Source of the DNA: Lactifluus volemus
Taxonomy: Eukaryota; Basidiomycota; Agaricomycetes; Russulales; Russulaceae
Direction of reading: 5' to 3'
DNA: 64,000 nucleotides
Assembly: GCA_022376515.1 (NCBI GenBank)
Contig: WTXI01000017.1
Coordinates: 575,743-639,742 of the forward strand
In this document: positions 35,791-47,285 of the stretch, one piece after another
How positions within the stretch are numbered: the stretch's first letter is position 1
How the letters are laid out: each line of letters opens with the position of its first letter
Program-made: the position numbers and the translations under genes
Notes under the pieces: model-generated
What the model was told of the DNA's origin: nothing
Databases searched by the model: none
Seen by the model: only the letters and a program-made list of their open reading frames with translations

Positions 35791-36310
35791 GGATGGATAG
35801 GCGTCTCGCGTAGGAAGCGGAGCTATGCAGCGCCGAGCGCAAGCAGCGAGCCGTACGATGTCGTCGGTGAGCGTGGGCCAGGCACTTTGCAAAGGCTCGC
35901 GCTCGGGGCGACGCTTACGGCCAAATACGTAAACTCACTTGCGCGTCCCTTCTGTTCAGCTTTCTGACATCCTTTGGTATTCCTTATTCCGACCACGGCT
36001 GAGACCAGTTAAACACTCGTATTAGCCCCTTCACCTTAGGCCCCATTTAGTTATGTAGCCGAGGGCGTCTTTGTAACTTGTGTAACTTACATGCAGCGCT
36101 ATTCAAATTGGATTTTTTTTTAAAAGAAATTCCTTTTTCCGACCTCTCTGCTTTACGTTCGCGCGACTTCCCTCCGGCACTGGCATTTTCTAACCCACAC
36201 GCAATCTGGGCGGGTGTCCTATACGGTCGGTGCTGTAAGCCGAGCTGGGCCGATGGTCGAAACATGAGTATGCGGTTACGGTGAGCGAGGGTAGCGTCGG
36301 TGGTCATTGA
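35791..36310 (+). pseudogene. Gene X 3' fragment (unit 3)
   Basis: Matches 18391-18804 but is shortened (GERGPG is followed by TLQRLALGATL) and interrupted in its intron by a 142-bp insertion at 35995-36136. The DDWDPLK block is partly deleted. It is a duplication scar and not a gene. Confidence 0.75.
35995..36136. mobile_element. 142-bp insertion with 8-bp target-site duplication
   Basis: The gene X intron copy contains 142 bp absent from units 1 and 2. It is flanked by TTCCGACC at 35987-35994 and again at 36137-36144; the uninterrupted copies have TTCGCCCT at this place. No terminal inverted repeats are seen. The right end is T- and A-rich, which would fit a small retroposon as well as a MITE remnant. 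Confidence 0.55.
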
Positions 36311-36457
36311 AACCTTGCAAATTGTCCGGAGCGCTCTTTCAAACATATGAGACAGAATCTCGGCGACATCAATCCCCGTCTAGCGAAAGAGAAGAGGAGG
36401 GTGCTCGAAAGCGAGGTTGTTATAATCTCAGCCAAGAAAGAAATGCTGTGCTAGTAC

Positions 36458-38080
36458 CAGTGTTGTGCCGGTCGCAAGACTGTCGTTAAAGTCGCTGACT
36501 GTCACCGATGTGACTTCTCGCAACCAAACCACGACCACGTTTGTTGACCTGGTCACATCCAGGTTTCAATTCCCTCACTTCTTCAAAGGACGAACTCTCT
36601 ACTACCCGTTCCCTCATCCTGAAACCCCCTCCTCTCACCCACTTTCTTTATGTTCGCTCTCTTCCCCTTCCCACCCCTGACTCTTACGGACATGCCTTCT
36701 TACTGTACAGTGGGGAGAGGTTGCTGCAGTCAGAGGTGTCGGTGGACACGGACTGGAGATGGTCACTCCTTAAGGCCCTTTCGCAGGGTCTCAATTTTTT
36801 CCTCTCGCTCCCTTCGGGGGGCTCCCTTTATATTCTTTTACCAAACAAGCTGGTGTTGCCTTACCTTACAAACACTTCCACTAAGTCCCCCTTTCTTTCT
36901 TTTGCCTCTTCTTTTACTTCTTCTCTCTCTTCCTTTTTGGATCCTTCCCCAGAGCGCACCATTGAGCTACGGCTCTTCAAGGAAACTTGGGCGTGTGTCC
37001 CTGGAGCCTCGGAGCTAGATCGTCTCCTCCGGGAACTTCAACCCACCCTGGTGGTTGACCCCCCAGCTCCCCCCTCCAACCTCGCCTTTCACTTGTGGGC
37101 GAGGGAGCTCGCCTCCGGCGAACTCCCTCGCACACCAGGCCATAAAGCCTGGCGTGCATGCCCTAACACTCCCTCAAATCAACCTCCACCCTTTGTACAA
37201 GGGCTGCTCTCCCACAAGAACAGACACCTCTTTACATCTGGGTTACAAATCCTTAGCCAACATGCCTTCTTCACAGATTACAGCGACCAGTTCCGGCTGC
37301 TGGCGGAAGACAACACTTTCTGCCCTTGCAATGACGTCTCTTTTACACCCACCCTATCTCCTTTACACTCGGGCCCACCCACGCCGCCCCCCATTCACCA
37401 TTACTCTATCAACCACGTCCTCTTTGACTGCCGCCTCCACTCCGTTCATCGGGCCTCCACTCTAGAGGGCCTCTCCTCGCAATACATCTTCTCTACAGAA
37501 GCAGGAGGCCGCCGTCTCGCACAGTTCTTACTCCTCTCACAACAAGGCCTTCGGCCCCTCCCACCCCGCCCTGACCCTCCTTGAATGATTCCGGCCTTCA
37601 GCCGCGCTCCCCCCTCTTTCTCCCTCTTCTTGTTTTTACTCCTTCTTCCTACTCCTTTATCTATCTTGTTTCCTTACTTGTGTCTCCGTCTGGATAGTAC
37701 CTTGTACAGAGTAACTTAGTCTTGTCGCAATACACGCGGGGACTCTAAACCCCAATTCAAAAAAAAAAAAAAAACCACGACCACGACCTTATTGAGTGCC
37801 AGGGGGTGTCCCAGTATATTATGTAATGCAATTGATACTTGCATTGTATGTACATAATGGGATATCGTGTTCGCACGATGAGTTCAAAATTACCTTAAGT
37901 AGAATAGGTCTGATGTAGCCACGACCCTTGCGCACACAGAGGCAGGACCCCATGGCAGTGATCATGGCAGTGCTGGCACCCACAAAGTCACAGACGTGTG
38001 ACCGTTGACGACCTTTAGTGACTTTCTCACGATTTACGGTCAGTGACTTTGGCCTGAGGTCACCGACCGGCACAACACTG
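36458..38080. mobile_element. hAT-type MITE (about 380 bp without its nested LINE)
   Basis: Left end CAGTGTTGTGCCGGTCG (36458-36474) and right end CGACCGGCACAACACTG (38064-38080) are perfect 17-bp inverted repeats, with weaker similarity continuing inward (AAAGTCGCTGAC against the complement of GTCAGTGACTTT). Both sides carry the 8-bp direct repeat GCTAGTAC (36450-36457 and 38081-38088). TIRs starting CAGTG with 8-bp target duplications are hallmarks of hAT elements. No transposase is encoded, so it is non-autonomous. A LINE with its own target duplication sits inside it. Confidence 0.9.
36540..37771 (+). mobile_element. 5'-truncated LINE (RNase H tail and CCHC-type knuckle) with poly-A
   Basis: One open frame (36541-37584) has no start and begins at the insertion point, which is typical of 5' truncation. 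It contains SVDTDWRWSLLKALSQGLNF and YILLPNKLVLPYLTN, then the knuckle CPC at 37322-37330 with HHYSINHVLFDC, as in the 3' part of fungal LINE polyproteins. After the TGA there is a short UTR, ATTC and about 16 A (37758-37774). Direct repeats AAACCACGACCACG at 36526-36539 and 37772-37785 are the target-site duplication; the A-run makes the 3' edge ambiguous by a few bases. The intact frame and clean duplication point to recent insertion. Confidence 0.92.
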
Positions 38081-41000
38081 GCTAGTACTAGACTATTTTT
38101 ACTCTAGCTGCTCATTCCTCTTCCGCTTTTTCCCACTCACTTTGGTCCGGTGGTATCTTGTCATGCAAGTTGCACACTGGCACTACCCACGATCAAGTCA
38201 ATATTCCAAGAATGACCAGATAACGAAAAAAGAACAGACTTAAATATTGTGAACATCATGATAGACTGTAGCCCAGTTTGATCCGTGCACAAAGTTCGAA
38301 AGATCAAGCCGAGTGTCATATTTCCCTGCAACCCAGACTGTGCTAGGTCTATGAAGGCATAGGCGGTGAAGGTCGGGTACCCAGAAAAAAAGTTCTTTCT
38401 CCTCTCCATAAATCCAACCGTCATTGTTGATAAGGGATTGGTCAGTAAAATGGATGTTCTCAGGATGTTCTGTTGCGACCTTGAGATGAGCATGTCCAGA
38501 AAACGGGTCGGCTACAGTTACTGCATCAAACATGTGAATTATGCCGTACGAGGCCGATGCAATACGCTGCCCGTCCGGCGAGAATGAAACGCTGATCATT
38601 GAGGTGTGTCCAGTAAATGGGCCCGCTACAACCTGTCCTGTTGCTGCATCCCACACGCGAGTCGTGTGATCGTCCGAGGCTGATGCAATATACTGCCCAT
38701 CTGGCGAGAATGCAACAGACCGAACCGATTCGGTGTGTCCAGTAAACGGGCCCGCCACAACCTGGCCTGTTGCCGCACCCCACACCCAAATCGTGTGATC
38801 GTCCGAGGCCAATGCGATACGCTTCCCGTCTGGTGAGAATGCAACAGAATTGACCCAAGATCTGTGTCCTATAAATGGGCCCACTAAGAGCTGTCCTGTT
38901 TCTGCATCCCACAAGCGAATTGTGCGATCGTATGAGGCGGATGCAATACGCTTCCCATCTGGCGAGAATGCAACAGAATTGACCCAAGATCTGTGTCCAG
39001 TAAACGGTCCCGCTAAGAGCTGTCCTGTTGCTGCATCCCACACGCGAATTGTGCAATCGGACGAGGCCGATGCGATGCGCTGCCCATCTGGCGAGAACGC
39101 AATAGAATTGACAGATGTGGTGTGTCCAGTAAATGGGCCCGCTACGACCTGTCCTGTAGCTGCATCCCACACACGAATCGTGTGATCGTCTGAGGCAGAT
39201 GCGATACACCTCCCGTTTGGTGAGAATGCAACAGAATTGACCGATTTGGTGTGTCCAGTAAACGGGCCCGCTGCGACTTGTCCGGTTTCTGCGTCCCACA
39301 CGCGAATCGTGCGATCTCTCGAGGCCGATGCGATATGCTTCCCGTCTGGTGAGAACGCAACAGAATTGACCCAGGAGATGTGTCCAGTAAATGGATCCAC
39401 TAGGAGCTGTCTTGACACATCCCACACGCGAATCGTCGCATCATCTGAGGCAGACGCGATATGCTGCCCGTCCGGAGAAAATGCAACAGAATTGACAAAC
39501 GTGTGTGCAGTAAATGGGCCCGCTACGACATGTCCTGTTGTCGCATCCCACATGCGAATGGTGCAATCGGACGAGGCCGATGCGATACGCTTCCCGTCCG
39601 GCGAGAATGCAACAGAATTGATCGAATAGGTGTGTCCAGTAAATGGGCCCACTGCTACCCGTCCTGTAGCCGCATCCCACACGCGAATCGTGTGATCATT
39701 CGAGGCAGATGCGATACGCTGTCCGTCCGGCGAGAATGCAACAGAATTGACCGAATAGGTGTGTCCAATAAACGGGCCCGCTACGACCTGTCCTGTTGCT
39801 GCATCCCAAATGCGAATCGTGTGATCTTTTGAGGCCGATGCGATACACTGTCCGTTTGGCGAGAATGCAACAGACGTAACCGATTCGGTGTGTCCAGTAA
39901 ACGGGCCTGCTACGACCTGTCCCGTTGCCGCATCCCACACCCGGATCGTGCGATCGTGCTCGGCAGATGCGATATGTTTTCCGTTCGGCGAGAATGCAAC
40001 AGAATTGGCCATTGAGGTAAACGGGCCCGCTACGATCTGTCCCGCTGCCGCATCCCACACCCGAATTGTGTCATCGAACGAGGCCGATGCGATTCGCTTC
40101 CCGTCTGGCGAGAATGCAACAGACGTAATTGATTCGGTGTGTCCAGTAAATGGGCCTGCTACAACCTGTCCTGTTGCTGAATCCCAGACGCAAATCGTGC
40201 AATCATCCGAGGTCGATGTGATACGCTTCCCATCCGGTGAAAATGCGACAGCGTTGACCGATCGGCCACGTGCGAAAATCGCCATTTCCAATGGTGGCCA
40301 ATGAGACAGCTGCCCGCATTCAAAGGTCAATGTGCGAGAAAATTGTTGAAAATATTGATTGAAGATCCGGGAAGAGGTTGGAGTGAAAGGGAGTGCAGAG
40401 ACATAGATGTGCGGAGCGCTCCTTGCCACTGCCATTCCGAAATACCGCACAAACGCGGATGCATCATTCACTAATGCAAACAAATCCTCCATATCCCTTT
40501 GGGAAGGCTGTCGGGAATCGAGATTTGATGCAATAGTCAGTACAAGTCATGTCTCATTAGAAGGTGCCTACCTGGTCAGACTGCAACCATATCTTCAGAG
40601 ATGACATTGCAGACGAAGCAAGGCTCACACAGTCCTTCACGCTAAGAACCTCCAGCCAAAATAAGAATTTGGCCTCGAACAGGGATCGAAGTTTCAAAAA
40701 CAGATCGTAGTCGAAAATGAGATGTTCTAAATGATCTCCCCAGAAAATGCAGGCATACGATAAGCCAGGTGGAATATGTTCTGCGATTCGAGATTCCAGG
40801 TCTGGGACATCGCTGTTCGCAACATGTGACGACTCGAGTTGGCAAATATTGAATTTGAGGTTGTCGAGCATTAAACTAAGGCAGGAATGGGCCAACTGAT
40901 GGTGGGCATCGTCGAGATCCACATAAAAGACACCACTCTTCTTGTTCGTCAGAAAGTCACGAAATGAGGTATGGAGAGGAATGATGGGACGCATTTGATC

Positions 41001-42590
41001 AGATGAAGTCGCATTGCTCAGGAGCGAGCCAAGGTAACATAGAACTCCAAGAACGCGATCAGAATCATGGGGATCGCCTTCGGGCGCATATCGTCGCAAA
41101 GCAATCAAGCAACTGACGGAGAGCGGTTCTATTGCAGCAAGAAGCTGTCCCATGACGGATCGAAATACAGTCTGTGCTTCATCCGATTTGAAGTACTCTT
41201 TGAGAGTTTCTTCATATAACTTGTCCAAAAGACCTTGTCCAGTCCGACCTCGGGAGTGTCCCAACAGGCGCTGTACGCACTCTGCTTTGCTAAGGCCAAG
41301 ACTAGCAGGGCTATTTATGAACCCGCACGCAACGGCTGCCCACTGAAACAGGCCCTCGGCTGCCTTCGTTAGCTTGACACCATGTTCTTTAAAGACGTCC
41401 GAAGATAGCTCATTTTGAAGATACATGCTAATGTCTTTCTCCGTGTTGGCAGCCAGCTGGGCATCATCCATGAGGAGGATGCGGGCGGACGAGGCGCTGG
41501 AAAATGCAGACTCGATACCATTCTCAGGCCTCGAGGTGATGAGGATGCGGAAATTTGAGGGGAACTCAGAGAGGTGCTGAGCGAGAAATGTGTGTAGTCC
41601 TTTATTGCCGATTGCGTCCCCGCTCTCATTCAATGCATCGATAACAATGAGTACCGGATCGCTAAGCCGCACGTCCTTGAGTGGTTCAAGGAGCAGCCCT
41701 TCGAAGAGTGTACGATAGTCCCGCGTGTTACGAAGGGAGGAATTATTCTTAATGGCCCTCCCAAGGGCGAGCTTGAACGCAGGATTGCTATCGGAGATAT
41801 CACAGGCGAGCGTTGTGAAGAGCTGATACGTCTTGTCTTTATATCGTTCCTTTCGCAGAAAAGCATAGTAGGACCCGAGACAGTTTCTCTGGAAACGACG
41901 AGCGATCTCATGTGCAATCGAAGACTTCCCGGTGCCCGCCTGGCCAAGGATTACGAGCGCACGTTCAGATTCGGCATCAGAAAAAAAGATGGCCCACTAT
42001 ATAATTATGTATTATGATATATAATACCACATTTGTTGTATGTCTTGCCAGTCCTGCAACAGAATGCATTGTGAAACGGCTGACATTGAAATGTAGTTGA
42101 TGCAGACCATGTATTACCATTTATTAGAATATACTTGAGTACATTGTGAATCTCTACTGTATGGGAATGTATTGAGCTTGACTCATGTACTGCCATGTAC
42201 AACAATTTGCTAGTACAGTTTTGTGTTACATCTCAAATAAGCATGTTTCAGGCCAGACATCATGATATAATTGCAGAACAAATAATTCATCTCATTAAGG
42301 AAGGTGGGGCATCCACAGCATGCCTAGGATCCACAAACAGAAACCTCATGTCGAGAACAATTTGCACTTACATGGTGTTCCTCCTCCCACTTGAGCTCTT
42401 TGTCTGCAGGATGATTAGGGAGATGGCACTACCCACACCGCTGACAAAGGAGAACACGTATTAGGCAACGGTTGATGAAGCTTGGAACAGACAGATTTGA
42501 TTATTAAGAACGTCTGGAGAACGGGCGACTCACCAGGGTGATTGAGCAGGCGCATCGCATTCTCAGTTCCTGAAAGTATCCCAAGGTCAT

Positions 42591-43011
42591 CCCCTCGGTC
42601 CACCGATTGTTTCGCTTGTAAAATTGTTGGGTCGAGTTGGCATCCTTGCCCTGCACGACGATATCTTGCTGCGAGTCGGTCCCCGCTTTGATCAGACGCG
42701 CGATCGCGTTGGTGATCGCCAGAGCGGCGGCTAGGTTCGAGTTGTGGACTTGCAGATCGATGGTGGAGAAGTGCGTCGAGTCGTGCGGACGCGCCATGAA
42801 CTGTTGAAGGCGTTGCGTCGCAGCCTCGATCGCCCTTGTGGCGCCGACCATTTCTTGTTCGACGAGATCGCCAATGTCCCCGTTGGCGTTAGCGAGAGAC
42901 TTGCCCTTGGGGATGATCGCCTCGACCGATTCGGATAGCTTCGTGAGCGCACCGCAAACTTCGCTGTTATTGCACATCGCGACGCTCATACGTTGTTTGC
43001 GGTCGACGAGT
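42591..43011 (-). pseudogene. SLA2/HIP1-related fragment captured in the TIR element
   Basis: The minus-strand frame reads MCNNSEVCGALTKLSESVEA, then GDIGDLVEQEMVGATRAIEA, FSTIDLQVHNSNLAAALA and ITNAIARLIKAGTDSQQDI, and ends FYKRNNRWTEG. This is the stretch just before the I/LWEQ (THATCH) actin-binding module of fungal Sla2/End4, the adaptor that links clathrin coats to actin. Homology stops abruptly after WTEG (codons ending at 42591), where Sla2 would continue with LISAAKAVA. The frame also degrades upstream of about 43011. It is a partial copy without start or stop context. Confidence 0.8.
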
Positions 43012-43436
43012 TCGAGTGTGTAGCATAGCTGTTTGCAACTCCACCAGTTGATCTTGTAAAATGACGACACAAATATCAAGCTCCTCTATGCGTCCGAAAG
43101 ATGTGTGAGGAAGGCAATACGCACCCGCTCATCCAACGAACTTTTGACTTGCGTCTTGCAGACTTTTACCGCCCTCCTCCACGCTTTTCTGCCTATCCAA
43201 CGTACTCGCAACTTCTGTATCGACCTGATCGATGCGGCCGACAAGCCTGTCGCAAGTGTGCCTCCTGGCTATGCGCCACTGAGCCATCTATCAGCGCAAA
43301 CCAGTCATAAAATTGTTGTGGAGATCAAGATAAAGATACGATTCACAGCGGGAAAGACCGGAACATCGACTTGGGACGGAACAACGCGGGCCGGGTTCGA
43401 AAAATCCATGCTCGACTCGACACTCTGTGACAAGTA

Positions 43437-43613
43437 ATGGGCAAGCACGCTCGTAAACGTCAGCGCAAGCATAGGCCAAAAAGCGAATCAGCCGTGCCTC
43501 CAGGTACAGAGGCGCTGTTGGGTGGTGATGATGTCAACAAGGACGACGAAGAACGAAGGCCCGAAAGTCTACTCTTCGACAAGCAGTTCGTTAAAGAGCG
43601 AAGCCTCACCTGA
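43437..43613 (+). pseudogene. Possible captured N-terminus of a nucleolar protein
   Basis: A 58-residue frame from ATG reads MGKHARKRQRKHRPK, then KDDEERRPESLLFDKQF. A basic start followed by DEER-LE-LLF is reminiscent of the N-terminus of fungal Utp18, a U3 processome WD40 protein, but the match is short. It lies inside the TIR element next to the SLA2 fragment and may be a second captured piece. Confidence 0.3.
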
Positions 43614-46276
43614 CTCTGACGGACACGAACCCGAAGCCCTTCGCCCCCCCCCCCCCCCCTCTCCTCCTCCTGTCTGGATTGGCTGCTTCGGATGTAGTGC
43701 ATGGGAAAGGCCGGCTGATGCGAGCCCGGTGTGGGAGGACAGGAACTTGAACCAAGTTTGACATGCTGTAGGGGAGTTGACGGGGGGGAAGCATTGCTGG
43801 CAGAGTCCTCTCGTGAAGGCTGTAATGATGCTGAGTTGCAAGGGATAAATGGAGAACATAGAAGGGACTGACTCTAACTGTGGATAATGGTAGAGAGGGT
43901 CTCCGCTCAACAGCAGCATTGAGGGCTGCCGCACTTTTGGTCTCAGCATCTTTGGCCACCCGTTCTAAGTCAGACGTATCACCATCACACAGTTCGAGGG
44001 CTCCGTCGACGCACCAGAGGGTAAGGCAGCCCGAAAGCAACCTATATGCGCTAATATATGCTCTGATTCCAATGTACAACAGCATCCACGTCATCTTGCG
44101 GGGCAGCTACGAGCCCGTGCACCATCCCGCGCGCCTTGCAGTGTTTGTACTCGTAGCTGATACTTCGGACGACCCGGATGACTCATCAAAAGAGTGCTTC
44201 GGAGAGCGATATCACGCTCCTGCGTGCGGGAAGTAGTGATGGTGGTGCAGGAGGTGACACAGACATCGAGCTTGGGAGAGGGATGTTGGAGGCGGATGGC
44301 CGTGGTGGAAGAAGAGTGCCGGAGTACTCGAGAACTCCATCGCGGACGCAAAAGAGGTTTCGGTGGTGAGCATGGTAGTTGAAATAGAGGCAACGTGTCC
44401 TCATCGGTAGTGGCTAAGTGGCTTGGGTGGGGAGGTGCGCCATGGGAAAGAGGGCAAGAGAGCGTGAAGTTTCAAGGGAGCTACAACGGCCGGCGGCCCG
44501 GAGTGGAGAAAGTGAAAAGTACTAGTCTGGTGGCTTGGGCCCGTAGTAGGTCCAGCGCGTGCAATCTTCCCCTTGAGTTATGAGTTAAGACAGAGAATGA
44601 ATCACTTTCAAAAACAAACTACAAGCTTCCAGACTGTGACAAGAGACACTACATACTAGTAGATGAAAGAGAATGATGTTGGCCAAGTGTGAAGCTCGTA
44701 GTGAGCAAGCTTGGGTGACCCGGGCCATCCCAGCACTGGCAGGCAAGCTCCGAGTCGGCGGAGTCTCAGACTCGAGACTTGGTCGCAGACAATGAGTACT
44801 ACATGCTATGCCTTTGAATGTAGTCCTATGTAGAGGACATAGTCCAAAGTATTCTGTATCACATTACTTGTATTCATGATGAAATTTAGTTTGTGCATTA
44901 CATTGAGACACATTTCTGTTGTCCCTATGCCAATGTCACCGGCAAGTCCTGTATCACATTGTATTGTGACTGCAATTCCCTTGGCCCAGTGCAGGGCAGA
45001 TAACAAGACCTGCTTGTCAGATACAGTGTGACCCCATCTCATATATTGTGGTGTGAGACTTTTTTTTCAATCTACTCTTGGCTGCATATACTGTAGTCTT
45101 CAATACTTAGCAAATCCGGACTTGTAACTATTACGATGTCATGTATTTCCATATATCCGGCTGTCACTTTTTCTGATGGGGGTTCTCGACCCACTCGACG
45201 ATGTAGTCGAGAAAATCTTCGCGTGTGCCTGGAAGACAGCGCTTCTCATCTCCGAATGGCCAGCCTCCCGTATAAGGCAATCCTCTGATGATTAAACCAC
45301 ATTCTGTTCCCTCTTATCAGATCGACAATCCGAGTACAGTTTAGCCATCATAATTACGCACCCTCTAATTCTTGGTTTGAAATGTCCACTACATGTGGCA
45401 CAGGAGTTCCACTCTCGATATGATGCCGACCCATTTGGGGCAATCGTGATGAGAGCAATTCTAGTGGATCGTTACTTCGAAGAGCGGGAGCCGCCGGCGT
45501 GTGATCGACAGGCTGGGTACCCTATCGGATGTCTCAGCCAGGTTCACTCGACAAGACAAGTACCATACATTGCGTTGTTGAATAATATGTGCCAAAAGAG
45601 ATAGAAACAGCCTAGCCTGCAAAAACGTTTGTATAAAATAGTAAGAATGATAGTTCCTCCGACATACTTGGAATACTTGAAGGATGGTCGACAATTTTCC
45701 GTCATATTGCTTGACCTTCCTCAGCATGTCGGTGCGAAGCAAAACCTTTTTGATCCCTTTCACCTCAGCACACGTTTTCAGCGCGACGTCAATTCCATTC
45801 AGGTCGCTTGATTTAGATTAGACCACGGCATGCCGTAGTAACAGGAAAAGGCACCTCTGAAGGGATCCCAAGACAGTGAGCAGGTCGGAAGGCAGTTCTT
45901 CTTTCTTCAAGCCATGTCTTTGGCACATTTTACCTACGTCGACAACGACGTTCCCAACGTTGTGTAGCTTTTCCATTACCACTTCCCACTCCTCCTTGAA
46001 CTGCTTCACTTCCTAATATACAGTCATCAGCACATGAGGCGGCTAAGGTTCGATTGTGAGCTTACATCTTTCATTCTGAGAGCCTGAAGAATGATACACG
46101 CGACTGGGGAGATATACGGTATCTTTCCCGCCAAGGAACTGAGCTCCTTGAGGGCTGCAAGAGTTGGCTCTATCGCGCTAATCACAAGACCAGTGCCTCT
46201 ACCAGCCGGCTCTGATGAGGCAGGATTTGGGGGATCAGGAGCTGGATAAGGCGCATCCGTGAGCTGCTGAAACCGA

Positions 46277-47285
46277 GACATTATTAGTAAAGAAGTACAG
46301 ACCGATAAGGTTGTTTCCAGAGTCGATATTACGGAATTTCCGAACACCTTTCATTGGTTCGGACGACATATTTCGAGCCTGTTTTAGAGACAATGTGGTA
46401 TGAGAGAACGAGTACGACGTGAGAACAAGTACGACATCTGGGAATGTGGCGCCACTTACATACCCTATAGAGTCTCCGCCCGAGTCTCGCACTCACGACG
46501 ACATTCTGAACTCACCCTCTGAGGCTGTTTCTGTCTTGAAAACAACTGCAAGATATCGGCATGTAAAACAGATGGCTTCCCTTAGTATAGTCGTAGAACA
46601 GGCTTTCACCGAGAACAGCTAATGATGATTAGTCTTGCGAGTGCTATACGAGTTCGTTCTTTACTGGTTGACTAGATGGTGCGTTTTCAAACCTTTTCAG
46701 TTATTTCTGGTTTGAAAACCCTATTGCACCGAAGATCAAGTGGGTCGTGTCCAATACATATGACGACACTGTAAGTCTCGGCCCTGCACCTGATGAGAGC
46801 TGTGGTTTCTTTAATTACTGAAAGATGTCTCCACAATGTCGTCCTTCCTCCTCTCCATGCATTTCCCCAGGATTTCAAAAAGAATTAAAAGATTGCCAGG
46901 CCGCGCTCAACCCACATCGGCAATAACAGACTACAGGACTATGCAGGAAAACCCTCCCGGGCCGGTAAGTTACCGGTAAGTCACCTCACGTGATGACTTT
47001 CACGTGGCTATTCTGAGAGTGTCTCTGAAGCACATTGACTCCCCCCGCTTTTTTCCCCCGTGATCAAGCTGATTCCTGAAAGACACTTGTTACCTTGCTT
47101 GTGGAGTGCAAGGTTAAGTGTGGGCGATATTCGACCGTTGTAGGAACCATCAAAACTCCACGTGACTTACACTCTCCACATGGCTCTTCTGACAAACCCA
47201 TTCAGGAGCTTCCGACAGACTCCTAAGAATTTGATCGATGATAGAATGATCTGGAATTTTTCAATGTCAACTACCTGAGATTCAG
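46277..47285. other. Right end of unit 3: decayed flank and unique replacement segment
   Basis: 46280-46940 is a diverged copy of the NLR 5' flank (compare 32912-33740). From 46945 to 47285 the sequence has no counterpart in the other units and replaces their decayed segment, LINE remnant and AP180 fragment. It contains CACGTG words and two related stretches (near 46990 and 47160, CACGTGGCTATTCTGA and CACATGGCTCTTCTGA). No gene seen. Confidence 0.5.

Larger units (their letters stand above)
41975..45178. mobile_element. 3.2-kb non-autonomous TIR DNA transposon carrying host gene fragments
   Basis: It begins CATCAGAAAAA (41975-41985) and ends TTTTTCTGATG (45168-45178), a perfect 11-bp inverted repeat with imperfect similarity for about 17 bp more. 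Other NLR copies read uninterrupted across this place (TTCGGGATTCTCG), and the flanks TTCGG and GGGGTTCTCG fit a 2-bp GG duplication. The outer 300-400 bp on each side are AT-rich with many GTACAT/ATGTAC-like words. The interior is GC-richer, with fragments of cellular genes on both strands and no transposase that I can see. Superfamily is unassigned. Confidence 0.8.
38240..46276 (-). pseudogene. NLR copy 3, interrupted by a TIR element
   Basis: The 3' part is 41974-40572 (NACHT, P-loop GQAGTGKSS, Walker B LIVIDALNESGD), a 64-nt intron, then 40507-38240 with 14 WD40 blades and the tail LLFWVPDLHR-type block (here LFFWVPDLHRLCLHRPSTVW). These frames are open. The 5' part lies beyond a 3.2-kb insertion at 45179-46276. 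It has the exons ending 46066 (LAGKIPYISPVACIILQAL), 46012-45855, 45806-45668 and from 45616 (ARLFLSLLAHIIQQRN), plus GLPYTGGWPFGDEKRCLPG. The splice donor and acceptor of the short fifth exon are changed (ACACGCCGG and CATCACG), so the N-terminal half may have decayed too. The insertion falls between ENP and ESERALVILG, about ten residues before the P-loop, and separates the executor domain from the switch. Confidence 0.88.
35791..47285. repeat. Tandem duplication unit 3 (expanded and damaged)
   Basis: It starts with the gene X fragment, then carries three insertions (a 142-bp element, a hAT-type MITE with a nested LINE, and a 3.2-kb TIR element inside the NLR). It lacks the LINE remnant and the AP180 fragment at its right end. 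From about 46945 to 47285 it contains sequence not seen in the other units. Confidence 0.8.

Noticed and set aside
41973..45180. Assigning the 3.2-kb element to hAT or Tc1/mariner
   Set aside because: The apparent target duplication is 2 bp (GG) and the ends are CATCAG, which fits neither; no transposase is available to decide.
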